Origin: Streptomyces cyaneus
Lineage (GTDB): Bacteria; Actinomycetota; Actinomycetes; Streptomycetales; Streptomycetaceae
Assembly: GCF_004028635.1 (NCBI RefSeq)
Contig: NZ_RQJW01000010.1
Span: 1-64,000 of the forward strand
DNA length: 64,000 nt
Direction: 5' to 3'
The position numbers were made by a program, and so were the translations under genes. The notes under the pieces are model-generated. The model had not been told where the DNA came from. It saw only the letters and a program-made list of their open reading frames with translations, and searched no databases. This document shows, piece after piece, positions 1-9,121 of the stretch (the first letter of the stretch is position 1; each line of letters opens with the position of its first letter).

Positions 1-248
<248 letters not shown>

Positions 249-252
<4 letters not shown>

Positions 253-1688
253 CCCGCCACCTCGGACCGGTCCCCGCCCCACAGCGTGTGGAACGACCCG
301 TCCCGGTCGGTCCGCCGGTACGTGTGCGCCCCGAAGAAGTCCCGCTGCCCCTGCGTGAGCGCCGCAGGCAACCGCTCGGCGCGCAGGGCGTCGTAGTACG
401 CGAGGGCCGCCGCGAAGCCCGGCGTCGGCACACCCTGCCGGGTCGCCGCGATGATCACCTCACGCCAGTCGTCCTGCGCCGCGGCGATCTCCTGCGCGAA
501 CGTGTCGTCGGACAGCAGGCTCGGCAGATCGGCCCGGGCGTCGTACGCCGCGCGGATCCGGTCCAGGAACGCCGCGCGGATGATGCAGCCACCACGCCAG
601 ATCGCCGAGACGGCGCCCAGGTCGATGTCCCAGTCGTACTCCGCGCGCGCCGCGTCGATCTCGTGGAAGCCCTGCGTGTACGACACGATCTTCGACGCGT
701 ACAGCGCCTGCTCGACCCGGTCGGCGAAGGCCGCGGCCTCCGCCTCGCCCAGCGGCGTGGCCGTCGGGCCGGCCAGCCCGCGGGAGGCGTCCCGCAGCGC
801 CGCGTGCCCGGACAGGGAGCGGGCGAAGACGGCCTCCGCGATGCCCGAGACCGGCACGCCCAGGTCCAGGGCGATCTGCACGGTCCAGCGGCCCGTGCCC
901 TTCTGCTCGGCCTGGTCGACCACCACGTCCACGAACGGCTTGCCCGTCGCCGCGTCCACGTGGGACAGCACCTCGGCGGTGATCTCGATCAGGTAGGAGT
1001 CCAGCCGGCCCTGGTTCCAGGTGCGGAAGATCTCCGCGATCTGGGCGGGCTCGTACCCGCCGACGTCCCGCAGCAGCTGGTACGCCTCGCCGATGAGCTG
1101 CATGTCGGCGTACTCGATGCCGTTGTGCACCATCTTCACGAAGTGCCCGGCGCCGTCGGGGCCGACGTGCGTCACGCAGGGCGCGCCGTCCTTCGCCTTC
1201 GCGGAGATCTTCTCCAGCATGGGACCGAGAGAGTCGTACGACTCCTTCGGGCCGCCCGGCATGATGCTCGGCCCGTGCAGCGCGCCCTCCTCGCCGCCGG
1301 AGACGCCCATGCCGACGAAGTGGATGCCCTGCTCGCGCAGGTCCCGCTCGCGGCGCCGGGTGTCGGCGAAGTGTGCGTTGCCACCGTCGATGATCATGTC
1401 GCCGGGCTCCAGGAGCGGGGCGAACTCCTGGATCACCGCGTCGGTCGGCTCACCGGCCTTCACCATGATGACCAGCCGCCGCGGCCGCTCCAGCGCCGCC
1501 ACGAAGTCCTTGGCGGACTCGGCCGGGATGAACTCGCCCTCGCTCCCGAACTCCTCCACCAGCGCCCGCGTACGCGCCGGCGTCCGGTTGTGCACCGCGA
1601 CCGTGTAGCCGTTGCGGGCGAAGTTGCGGGCGAGATTGCGGCCCATGACCGCGAGACCCGTGACGCCGATCTGCGCCGAAGTGCTCAT
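249..1688 (-). CDS. gnd: 6-phosphogluconate dehydrogenase, decarboxylating
   Basis: Oxidative pentose-phosphate pathway enzyme that converts 6-phosphogluconate to ribulose-5-phosphate and CO2 with NADP+; cytosolic. The 479 residues match the long form of the family. Visible signatures are the Rossmann motif GLAVMG at residues 11-16, NRT at 34-36 (typical of NADP+ binding), IIDGGN, the GVSGGEEGA substrate loop, HNGIEYADMQ, and KGTGRWT in the helical C-terminal domain. The ATG start is preceded by AGGAG with a good spacer. The gene stands alone; the rpf gene to its right runs the other way from a shared intergenic region. Streptomyces often also carry a shorter ~290-residue paralogue, and this is not that one. 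Confidence 0.95.
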
Positions 1689-2015
1689 GCGTTGGCTCCT
1701 AGTGACCTCGATATATCAGCGGTGCCGGTCATGCCCGCCAGTATTGCCCCATCGTCCATCCTGACGTGCCGGTATCCCGACCGCACATCCGGGGTGGCGC
1801 GATGTCGCGCAGGCAGATACGCACGGAAGGCCCCGGCGCACTCAGCCGTCCCGGGCGCCGTTCGGGCGCCGTTCGGATGTCGTTCGGATGTCGGGCAACG
1901 TGCGCCGGTTCCGCGCCACTTGGCGTGAAGAGGCGGCTGAATTGCCGTCTTGTCATGGCCTGTTCGCAGCGCTTACTTTTGCCCCTCCTGACGCATGTCA
2001 ATGGGGGGCTCCGTC
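1689..2015. other. Divergent intergenic region between gnd and rpf
   Basis: About 330 bases with no convincing gene. It must hold both divergent promoters and contains the 11-base tandem repeats listed separately. I looked for the conserved blocks of the ydaO (c-di-AMP) riboswitch found upstream of some actinobacterial rpf genes and did not recognise them. Confidence 0.5.
1856..1888 (+). repeat. Three tandem 11-base repeats upstream of rpf
   Basis: Three head-to-tail copies of an 11-mer of form YGYCGTTCGGR: CGCCGTTCGGG, CGCCGTTCGGA and TGTCGTTCGGA, followed by a partial fourth. An 11-base period puts the copies on about one face of the helix, as in iterated regulator sites. They lie 128-160 bases before the rpf start. 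A regulatory role is inferred. Confidence 0.5.
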
Positions 2016-3215
2016 ATGGCCGTACGCGGTCGGCACCGCCGGTACCAGCCGAACAGAATCAACCGCGCCTCACTCACCGTCACCGCGGGCGGCGCCGGGA
2101 TGGCGCTCCCGCTCATCGGCGCAGGTGCCGCGCAGGCGGCCGACGTGGACACCTGGAACAAGGTCGCCGCGTGCGAGTCGACCAACCGCTGGCACGTCAA
2201 CACCGGCAACGGCTACTACGGCGGGCTGCAGTTCGCCCAGTCGACGTGGGAGGCGTACGGCGGTACCCGGTACGCGGCGCGGGCCGATCTGGCCACCAAG
2301 GACCAGCAGATCGCCGTCGCGGAGAAGGTACTGGACGGGCAGGGGCCGGGCGCCTGGCCGGCGTGCTCGGTACGGGCCGGGCTGACCCGGGACGGGGGCA
2401 CCCCCGACATCCACCCCGCCGGCACCACCGGCAAGACCTCGGTCAGGAAGACCTCGGTCCAGGACGTCCAGCCGCAGACCACACCCCAGTCCCGGGCCGG
2501 CACGGCCGAGATGTACACGGTCGTCCGCGGCGACACCCTCTCGGGGATCGCAGAGTCGCAGCAGGTCAAGGGCGGTTGGCAGGGGCTGTACGCCGCGAAC
2601 CGGCAGGCGATCGGGGCGGATCCGGACCTGATCCTGCCCGGTCAACGGCTCGCGCTGCACGGCAAGGCCGCCCCGACGACGACCCGGCCGACCTCCCCCT
2701 CGACATCCTCGTCCTCGCCCGAGAAGACCTCTTCGGACCGCAAAGCCGCCGACCGTAAAGCCGCGGACCGCAAAGCCGCCGACCGGGAGAAGCAGTCCGC
2801 GACGGCCAGTCGCTCGCTGGTCGCCCCGGTGAGTTCCCCCGCGAGCACCCCGTACCGCAAGGCCGGCTCGTCGTGGTCGAAGGGCTACCACACCGGCGTC
2901 GACTTCCCCGTCCCGACCGGTACCTCCGTGAAGTCGGTCGGGGCCGGTCAGGTGGTCGACGCGGGGTGGGGTGGTTCCTTCGGCTACCAGGTGGTGATCC
3001 GGCACAACGACGGCCGCTACACCCAGTACGCCCACCTCTCCGCCATCTCCGTGAAGTCCGGGCAGTCGGTGGGAGCCGGTCAGCGCATCGGCCGCTCCGG
3101 GTCCACGGGCAACAGCACGGGCCCGCATCTGCACTTCGAGGTGCGGACGGGGCCCGGTTTCGGCGCGGACATCGACCCGGTGGCCTATCTCCGGGCCGGT
3201 GGCGTCAGGATTTGA
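2016..3215 (+). CDS. rpfD: Secreted resuscitation-promoting factor: Rpf + LysM + M23 peptidase
   Basis: Exported peptidoglycan hydrolase of 399 residues. A signal peptide ends near AQA at residues 39-41. The Rpf lytic-transglycosylase-like domain spans 42-118 with the catalytic Glu in ACES (E54). A LysM domain lies at 167-214, then a Ser/Pro/Lys linker with DRKAA repeated at 241-258, then an M23 LytM-type endopeptidase at about 290-393. HxxxD (H292, D296), H340 and HLH (371-373) form the zinc/catalytic set. The ATG at 2016 is chosen because GGGGGG precedes it; the earlier ATG at 1995 has no ribosome site. The domain order fits RpfD of S. coelicolor as I remember it, so the symbol is a reasoned assignment. 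The likely role is wall remodelling during spore germination. Its 3' end overlaps the convergent permease gene by 11 bases. Confidence 0.88.
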   Translation: MAVRGRHRRYQPNRINRASLTVTAGGAGMALPLIGAGAAQAADVDTWNKVAACESTNRWHVNTGNGYYGGLQFAQSTWEAYGGTRYAARADLATKDQQIAVAEKVLDGQGPGAWPACSVRAGLTRDGGTPDIHPAGTTGKTSVRKTSVQDVQPQTTPQSRAGTAEMYTVVRGDTLSGIAESQQVKGGWQGLYAANRQAIGADPDLILPGQRLALHGKAAPTTTRPTSPSTSSSSPEKTSSDRKAADRKAADRKAADREKQSATASRSLVAPVSSPASTPYRKAGSSWSKGYHTGVDFPVPTGTSVKSVGAGQVVDAGWGGSFGYQVVIRHNDGRYTQYAHLSAISVKSGQSVGAGQRIGRSGSTGNSTGPHLHFEVRTGPGFGADIDPVAYLRAGGVRI

Positions 3216-4350
3216 CGCGGATGCGGTGCCGGTCGACGACCGGCATCGGGACGTACGGGCCGCCGTAGAACGGGCCGTAGAGGTTCGGGGGGCTGCCCTC
3301 CGGGTGCGGCGGCTCGCCGTCCTCGTACGCGCCCTCCGCGACCTGGGCCGGTATGAGGATGCCCTCGATCCTGTCCGGTACGAGGATCTCCGCACGCGGC
3401 ATCGTCCCGGGCTGCTCCGGAACGCCCGCCAGCAGTTCCTCGGCGCGCACCGGCTCCACGGCAGGCCCGGACAGCATCGGCTCCGGCAAGGCCGCCTCGG
3501 GCAAGGCCGCCTCGGCCTCCGTACGTGCGATCCGCTCCGTGGTCAGCAGGATCAGGCCACCCGCCGCCACCACGCCGCAGCCCAGGGCGAGCAGGGTGCC
3601 CGTGGTGCCGTAGCGGAAGGTTTCGCCGAACATCGTGATGCCGACCGCGGCCGCCACCACCGGGTTCACGACCGTCAGCGTGGCCAGCGGTGCTGCGAGG
3701 CCCGCGCCCCGGTAGGCGGCCTGGGACAGCAGCAGCCCGGCCGTGGCGAAGACGCCTATCGTGGCCAGGGTCGGCACGTCGGCCGCGGACACACCGCCGT
3801 TCCAGTCCACCGCGACGATCTTCGTGAACACCGAGGACATGCCGAAGGCTATGCCGGACCCGGTCGCGAGCAGCATGCTGCGCACCGCCGGGTGGCGGTG
3901 GGCCGCCCGGCCCGCGATCATCAGCGTCACGACGAGGCCGCCGGTCACCAGGGCCACGCCCACCCGCTCGGCCGTGGCCAGCGAGTGCGACTCGGAGGAG
4001 CCGACCAGGGACAGCAGCCCGGCGAGACCCACGGTCGCCATGATCGCGCCCCGCCAGGCCGTCGACCCGGCCTTGCGGCCCACGAACAGCGCCGCCATCG
4101 GCAGCGCGAACACGATCGTCAGGGCACCGAGCGGCTGCACCAGGCTCAGCGGGCCGAAAGCCAGCGCCACCACGTGCAGCAGACCGCCGAGGCCGTTCAG
4201 CGCGACCGCCGCCCACCAGCCCGGCCGGCGCATCGGCGCGAACTGCTGGCCCGGAGAGGACACCGCGACACGCTCCTGTACGATCGCCCCGCCCGCGTAC
4301 GCGACCGCGGAGATGAGCGACAGGAGCACGGACAACGCGAGGGCGCTCAT
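3205..4350 (-). CDS. DMT-superfamily (EamA-like) membrane transporter
   Basis: Integral membrane protein of 381 residues with about nine or ten hydrophobic segments between residues 1 and 285, built as two similar halves typical of drug/metabolite transporters. A hydrophilic Glu/Pro-rich C-terminal tail of about 90 residues follows. The start is the ATG at 4350 with AGGAG six bases upstream; the open frame extends further, but that part is not membrane-like and lacks a ribosome site. The substrate cannot be inferred. The tail is longer than in typical EamA proteins. Confidence 0.85.
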   Translation of the reverse strand: MSALALSVLLSLISAVAYAGGAIVQERVAVSSPGQQFAPMRRPGWWAAVALNGLGGLLHVVALAFGPLSLVQPLGALTIVFALPMAALFVGRKAGSTAWRGAIMATVGLAGLLSLVGSSESHSLATAERVGVALVTGGLVVTLMIAGRAAHRHPAVRSMLLATGSGIAFGMSSVFTKIVAVDWNGGVSAADVPTLATIGVFATAGLLLSQAAYRGAGLAAPLATLTVVNPVVAAAVGITMFGETFRYGTTGTLLALGCGVVAAGGLILLTTERIARTEAEAALPEAALPEPMLSGPAVEPVRAEELLAGVPEQPGTMPRAEILVPDRIEGILIPAQVAEGAYEDGEPPHPEGSPPNLYGPFYGGPYVPMPVVDRHRIRVKS

Positions 4351-4578
4351 GCGCTGCTCCTCTGCGTGAAGCGGGGGCGGTGACCCCGGCGCGGCGATCG
4401 GTCGGCTTCCATAATCAACACGATGCCTCGAAAAGCTCTTCCCGTCGTCGTACCAGAGCACGCACTGTGTCGTACTGCCGATGGAGTATTACGGCGGTGG
4501 TCTCATCCCCAAGGCGGGTGACCCCGGGTGGAGACCCCCAGGTGATATCCCCGACGGGCCTTGGTACTACTGCTCTTC

Positions 4579-5316
4579 GTGGACCTCGACCCCGATCTCG
4601 CCGCGCTCCGGCCGCTCGGCGGCTTCTTCGTACTACGCACCACAGGGGCAGCACTTCAGCCACTCCCGACCCTGGCGCAGGCGTACGCCGAACCCGCATC
4701 GGCCCCCCAGGGAAATCCCCTGGCTTTCCGCGTCCGGAAAGTCGCGAACGCCCTACGCGCCCCCGAGTTGCGGATCGCCTCCTCGGTGGCCCAGCAGGGA
4801 CTCGCGGCCCGCCTGTGGTCGGTGACGCTCGGCTGCGCCGCCCTGTACGGCCGGATCCCCGACCTCGACCCTCGCCTGCTGCACTGGGACCCCGACGGCA
4901 GCGCCCCCGACGACCTGTGGCTCACCGAGGTGCGCCCACTCCCCGCGGACCCGGCGACCATCGCGGACGTCCTCCTGCACGGCCACCTTCAGCCGCTGAC
5001 CGCCGCCCTGAGTACCGAGTACCGCGTCGCGGCGGGCCTGCTGTGGGGCAACGCCGGATCCGCCCTCGCGGGAGCGGCCCGGCAACTGGACCAGTGGGCG
5101 CGTGCCAACGGCCGTACGGACACCGCCGCCCGGGCCCGCGCCCTGACCACGGAAATTTTCGGCCACCCCCTGCTCGCCGGCACCGGCACCCTCACCGAAA
5201 CCGCGTTCCGGCGCCGCAGCTGCTGCCTCTACTACCGCGTGCCCGGCGGTGGCGTGTGCGGTGACTGTTGCTTCACACGACCCCCGCGCTCTTCCCCACG
5301 CGCCTCATCTGGGTGA
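4579..5316 (+). CDS. FhuF-like (2Fe-2S)-binding protein
   Basis: About 245 residues ending in a cysteine cluster, CC-x10-C-x2-C (inside CCLYYRVPGGGVCGDCC), the signature of the C-terminal [2Fe-2S] domain of ferric-siderophore reductases of the FhuF family. The N-terminal two thirds also fit FhuF-like proteins. Expected role: reductive release of iron from ferric siderophores in the cytosol. No siderophore transporter is adjacent and I see no clear iron box upstream. The start is uncertain: GTG at 4579 gives a family-like N-terminus (VDLDPDLAALRP); a TTG at 4561 is also open. Confidence 0.8.
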   Translation: MDLDPDLAALRPLGGFFVLRTTGAALQPLPTLAQAYAEPASAPQGNPLAFRVRKVANALRAPELRIASSVAQQGLAARLWSVTLGCAALYGRIPDLDPRLLHWDPDGSAPDDLWLTEVRPLPADPATIADVLLHGHLQPLTAALSTEYRVAAGLLWGNAGSALAGAARQLDQWARANGRTDTAARARALTTEIFGHPLLAGTGTLTETAFRRRSCCLYYRVPGGGVCGDCCFTRPPRSSPRASSG

Positions 5317-5357
5317 CCATGAAAGGGCAACCAGCCGCTGAGAACAGGGGGTTCCGG

Positions 5358-6509
5358 GTGCGAGTGGGACTGCTGACCCGGGAATACCCGCCGGATGTGT
5401 ACGGCGGCGCGGGCGTCCATGTCGAGTTCCTCGCCCGGGAGTTGAGGGATCTCGTCGACCTGGAGGTGCACTGCTGGGGCGAGGGACGCGCGGTCGGCGT
5501 GCAGCGCCACCGCCCCTGGTCGGCGCTCGACACCTCCAACGACGCGCTGCGCACCTTCTCCGTGGACCTGGCGATGGCCGCCGGCCTCGAAGGCTGCCAA
5601 CTCGTCCACTCCCACACCTGGTACGCCAATCTCGCCGGTCACCTCGGCAAGCTCCTGTACGGCATCCCGCATGTGATGACCGCCCACTCACTGGAGCCGC
5701 TGCGGCCCTGGAAGGCCGAGCAACTCGGCGGCGGATACGCCCTCTCCAGCTGGGCCGAGCGCACCGCGATCGAGGCCGCCGACGCGGTGATCGCCGTCTC
5801 CGGGGCCATGCGTGAGGACATCCTCAGCTGCTATCCGGCGCTGGACCCGGCCAGGGTCCACATCGTGCACAACGGCATCGACACCACCCTCTACCGGCCC
5901 GACCGCCGCACCGACGTCCTCGCGCGCTTCGGCCTCGACGCCGACCGTCCGTACGTGCTGTTCGTCGGCCGCATCACCCGCCAGAAGGGCGTACCGCATC
6001 TGCTGCGCGCGGTACGGGACATCGACCCGGCCGCGCAGGTAGTCCTGTGCGCCGGAGCGCCCGACACCCCCGAGATCGACCAGGAATTCCGCGATCTCTA
6101 CCAGGAGTTGAGCCGGGTCCGCGAGGGCGTGCTCTGGATCCCGCAGATGCTGCCGCGCCCGGAAGTGATCCAACTCCTCACACACGCCGCAGTGTTCGTA
6201 TGCCCGTCGGTGTACGAACCCCTCGGCATCGTCAACCTGGAGGCGATGGCCTGCGGAACTCCCGTGGTGGCCTCGCAGGTCGGCGGCATTCCCGAGGTCG
6301 TCGACGACGGCAAGACAGGTCTGCTCGTCCCGCTGGACGACGACTTCGAGGCGGGCCTCGCGAGGGCGCTGGACTCGGTGATCGGCGACCCGGAGACCGC
6401 CCGCCGGATGGGCGAGGCCGGACGGGAGCGCGCCGTGGGGGAGTTCGGCTGGGACGCGGTGGCGCGGCGGACGGTCCGGCTCTACGGGGAGATCCTCAAA
6501 CAGGCTTAG
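5358..6509 (+). CDS. glgA: Glycogen synthase / alpha-maltose-1-phosphate synthase (GT4/GT5 type)
   Basis: Retaining GT-B glycosyltransferase of 383 residues of the actinobacterial glycogen-synthase family. It uses ADP-glucose to extend alpha-1,4-glucan or, as shown for mycobacterial GlgM, to make maltose-1-phosphate for the GlgE pathway. Seen: N-terminal VGLLTREYPPDVYGGAG, the linker HNGID, VLFVGRITRQKG, and the donor-site EPLGIVNLE (E-x7-E). The GTG at 5358 is chosen because AGGGGG lies just upstream and the protein begins as in its family; ATG 5319 is possible. glgC follows 51 bases later on the same strand and supplies the ADP-glucose. Whether the acceptor is glucan or glucose-1-phosphate cannot be read from sequence alone. 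Confidence 0.9.
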   Translation: MRVGLLTREYPPDVYGGAGVHVEFLARELRDLVDLEVHCWGEGRAVGVQRHRPWSALDTSNDALRTFSVDLAMAAGLEGCQLVHSHTWYANLAGHLGKLLYGIPHVMTAHSLEPLRPWKAEQLGGGYALSSWAERTAIEAADAVIAVSGAMREDILSCYPALDPARVHIVHNGIDTTLYRPDRRTDVLARFGLDADRPYVLFVGRITRQKGVPHLLRAVRDIDPAAQVVLCAGAPDTPEIDQEFRDLYQELSRVREGVLWIPQMLPRPEVIQLLTHAAVFVCPSVYEPLGIVNLEAMACGTPVVASQVGGIPEVVDDGKTGLLVPLDDDFEAGLARALDSVIGDPETARRMGEAGRERAVGEFGWDAVARRTVRLYGEILKQA

Positions 6510-6560
6510 CGCGCGCTACACAGGGGCAGGCTGGCATCAACCACGGTGAGGGGAGCGGCC

Positions 6561-7781
6561 ATGCGTCGTGGCGGACCTTCGGTGCTCGGAATCGTACTGG
6601 CGGGCGGAGAAGGCAAGCGCCTGATGCCGCTGACCGCGGACCGCGCGAAACCCGCGGTCACCTTCGGAGGAACGTATCGCCTCGTCGACTTCGTCCTCTC
6701 CAACCTCGTCAACGGCGACATCCTGCGCATCTGCGTCCTCACGCAGTACAAGTCGCACTCGCTGGACCGGCACATCACCACGACCTGGCGCATGTCCAGC
6801 CTGCTGGGCAACTACGTCACCCCCGTCCCCGCCCAACAGCGGCTCGGCCCGCGCTGGTACCTCGGCAGCGCGGACGCCATCCTTCAGTCCCTCAACCTGA
6901 TCTACGACGAACGCCCCGAGTACGTCGTGGTGTTCGGCGCCGACCACGTGTACCGGATGGACCCGCGCCAGATGCTCGCCCAGCACATCGAGGGCGGCGC
7001 GGGCGTCACGGTGGCGGGCATCCGCGTGCCGCGGAGCGAATCGTCGTCCTTCGGCGTGATCAGCCCCGGTTCGGACGGCCTGACCGTGGAGCGCTTCCTG
7101 GAGAAGCCCGCCGACCCGCCCGGCCTCCCCGACGACCCGGAGACCGTCTTCGCCTCGATGGGCAACTACATCTTCACCACCAAGACCCTCGTCGAGGCGC
7201 TCCAGCGGGATGCCGAGGACGAGAACTCCGTGCACGACATGGGCGGTTCGATCCTGCCCCAGTTGACCGACCGGGGCGAGGCCCAGCTGTACGACTTCAG
7301 CGCCAACCATGTCCCCGGCGAGACCAACCGCGACCGGGGCTACTGGCGGGACGTCGGCACCCTGGACGCGTACTACGACGCCCACATGGACCTGATCGCC
7401 GAGCGCCCCGCCTTCAATCTCTTCAACCGCAGCTGGCCCATCTACACCCACTCCAACCAGCTCTCCCCGGCCCGCTTCAACGCGGGCGGCATGGCCAGCG
7501 AGTCCATCATCAGTGCCGGTTGCCTGATACGCGGGCAGGTCACGCGGTCCGTGCTGTCGCCGGGGGTGGTGGTCGACCCGGGCGCCGTGGTGCAGGGGGC
7601 GGTGCTGCACGACAACGTACGCATCGGGCGGGGCGCGGTGGTGCGCGGAGCCGTACTCGACAAGAACGTCGAGGTGCCCCCGGGCGCGACGATCGGCGTC
7701 AACCCGGAGCGGGACGCGGAGCTGTACACCGTGTCCAAGGGCGGCGTGATCGCCCTGGGGAAGGGGCAGGGGGTGTCCTAG
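6561..7781 (+). CDS. glgC: Glucose-1-phosphate adenylyltransferase (ADP-glucose pyrophosphorylase)
   Basis: Makes ADP-glucose from ATP and glucose-1-phosphate, the committed step for bacterial glycogen and maltose-1-phosphate. The 406 residues show the nucleotidyltransferase P-loop GGEGKRL near the N-terminus, KPAV, GSADAI, EKPADPPG and WRDVGTLDAYY. The C-terminal 110 residues carry hexapeptide repeats of a left-handed beta-helix (VVVDPGAVVQGAVLHDNV). The ATG at 6561 has GAGGGGAG upstream. It probably forms an operon with glgA. Confidence 0.95.
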   Translation: MRRGGPSVLGIVLAGGEGKRLMPLTADRAKPAVTFGGTYRLVDFVLSNLVNGDILRICVLTQYKSHSLDRHITTTWRMSSLLGNYVTPVPAQQRLGPRWYLGSADAILQSLNLIYDERPEYVVVFGADHVYRMDPRQMLAQHIEGGAGVTVAGIRVPRSESSSFGVISPGSDGLTVERFLEKPADPPGLPDDPETVFASMGNYIFTTKTLVEALQRDAEDENSVHDMGGSILPQLTDRGEAQLYDFSANHVPGETNRDRGYWRDVGTLDAYYDAHMDLIAERPAFNLFNRSWPIYTHSNQLSPARFNAGGMASESIISAGCLIRGQVTRSVLSPGVVVDPGAVVQGAVLHDNVRIGRGAVVRGAVLDKNVEVPPGATIGVNPERDAELYTVSKGGVIALGKGQGVS

Positions 7782-7913
7782 CCGCCCCCTGGAGACAACA
7801 GGGCGTCGTAGGCACACGCCCACTGTGCGGCACCGAGCCACACGGCAGATCATTTCGGTTGCCGACACTCCTCCCCTCGACCGATCCTGGGCCCTGCGAG
7901 CGAGGAGGGCAGG

Positions 7914-8203
7914 ATGGGGCTCGTGCTCTTCCTCGGAGATGACGACGTGACCAGTCCGGACGTCTCCTGGTCCTACAGCGGTTTCCACATGTTCAGGGAG
8001 TGGCTGGCCCGGAGTGAGGGGTTCGACCACACCGAGATGTACGGCTTCGGCGGAGACCGTCCGTGGAGCAGGAAGCAATCATCGACCAGCGGCAACACGA
8101 TGGCAGCGATCCCGTTCTCCGACGGCGCATCGACGACGCCCGCCGACTCGTTGCAGTCATGAGGCTCTGCCTGGACAAGGACGTCGAGCTCGTCTTCGGC
8201 TGA
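7914..8203 (+). pseudogene. Broken small hypothetical gene (frameshift/internal deletion)
   Basis: A start with strong GAGGAGGG and a conserved-looking N-terminus (MGLVLFLGDDDVTSPDVSW... up to GDRPW) loses its frame near 8066. From 8066 a second frame gives a plausible C-terminus (EQEAIIDQ ... RRRIDDARRL ... KDVELVFG) that ends at the TGA at 8201-8203. The two halves fit end to end as one small acidic cytosolic protein whose middle has been removed out of frame. Function unknown. A sequencing error alone is less likely because the join also seems short of residues. Confidence 0.6.
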
Positions 8204-8350
8204 CCGCCGAACGCAGAACGTCACGGGACCTCCCGCGGCGAGGCGCGGCGTCAGGCGCTGTGCCTGGCCGCGGGCATCGAGGCTCCGCCTGTCTTGATGT
8301 CCCGCGCGCACAGCCTGGTCGACGAGGTGGTCAGCGTATTGACCAGTTGA
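8204..8350 (+). pseudogene. Unidentified gene fragment
   Basis: One frame reads RRGEARRQALCLAAG ... VLMSRAHSLVDEVVSVLTS and ends at TGA 8348-8350. It looks protein-like but has no start, and I cannot assign a family. It lies between two clearer remnants. Confidence 0.3.
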
Positions 8351-8976
8351 TCGCCGACCAGGACGCGAGCTCGGCAGGCGGCTTCGAGGCTCCGGCGCTC
8401 ATGGCCGGCGCGGTGAAGACGACCGCACTGGTGGCGCAGTGGACGGTCATCGGCACCGCGGGCGCGACGCGCGCACGGGAGCGGCTATCGAACCAGGGCT
8501 TCTGGCCCGACGGCCTGCACGCCGCGCCGACCGACGACGCCCTCGCGTACGACCTGAAGGCGCACAAGAAGCTCGGCTTCGACTCGGTGCGCCTGGGATC
8601 CGACCCGGTGGGCAACAACCAGTCGGGGCTGAATCTCGGTGCCGACGGCGGCGCCGGCGACATCATGGACGAGCACGGCTACCCGAGCCCGGCCCTGCCA
8701 CCGCGCCCCGACGGCGAACGGGTACTGGTCACCGGGGAGTACAGCGGCAGTCGTACGTCGACGTCGCCCCGGCGACCTGTACCGACGACTACCTCACCAA
8801 GCTGGCCGACCCTGATCTCTGACGTCGAGGGTGAGCTGAACGGGCTCCTGGCCTACGACCGCGCCGTACTGAAACCGGACGCGGCGCGGCTCGAGGCCGG
8901 TCACGAGGCGCTCATCCGTGACGCCTCCCGGGTGACACCCACGGGATGCCCGGCGCCGCAACCTGTGTTGAAGTGA
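8351..8976 (+). pseudogene. Decayed GH2-like glycoside hydrolase remnant
   Basis: Pieces typical of a GH2-family TIM-barrel enzyme are visible: GFWPDGLHAAPTDDALAYDL / KLGFDSVR, then GDIMDEHGYPSPALPPRPDG, and finally ISDVEGELNGLLAYDRAVLKPD. Between them the frame jumps. Near 8745 the sensible reading moves to another frame (QSYVDVAPATCTDDYLTKLADP), and near 8815 it returns. Large parts of a normal 700-1000-residue enzyme are missing. Multiple deletions and frameshifts indicate old decay. The first segment (8351-8450) may derive from another gene. Confidence 0.6.
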
Positions 8977-8992
8977 CCTCATATGCACCATG

Positions 8993-9022
8993 AGTCCCGC
9001 CCCTATCACGAGGGGTGGGACT
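8993..9022. terminator. Hairpin terminator after the remnant tract
   Basis: AGTCCCGCCCCT and AGGGGTGGGACT form a 12-base stem with one G-U pair and a 6-base loop, followed by TAATCT. It separates the decayed tract from the WS/DGAT gene. Confidence 0.7.
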
Positions 9023-9121
9023 TAATCTGCTGTTAACTGTGCGTAGCTTGATCGTACTTGACCGTAATCGGCCAAGGGCGATTGACTGCTGATCCACCCT
9101 TCGTCGACGCGAGGCAAGCCA

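Noticed and set aside
1689..2015. ydaO-type (c-di-AMP) riboswitch before rpf
   Set aside because: The conserved blocks I know for that riboswitch are not recognisable here.
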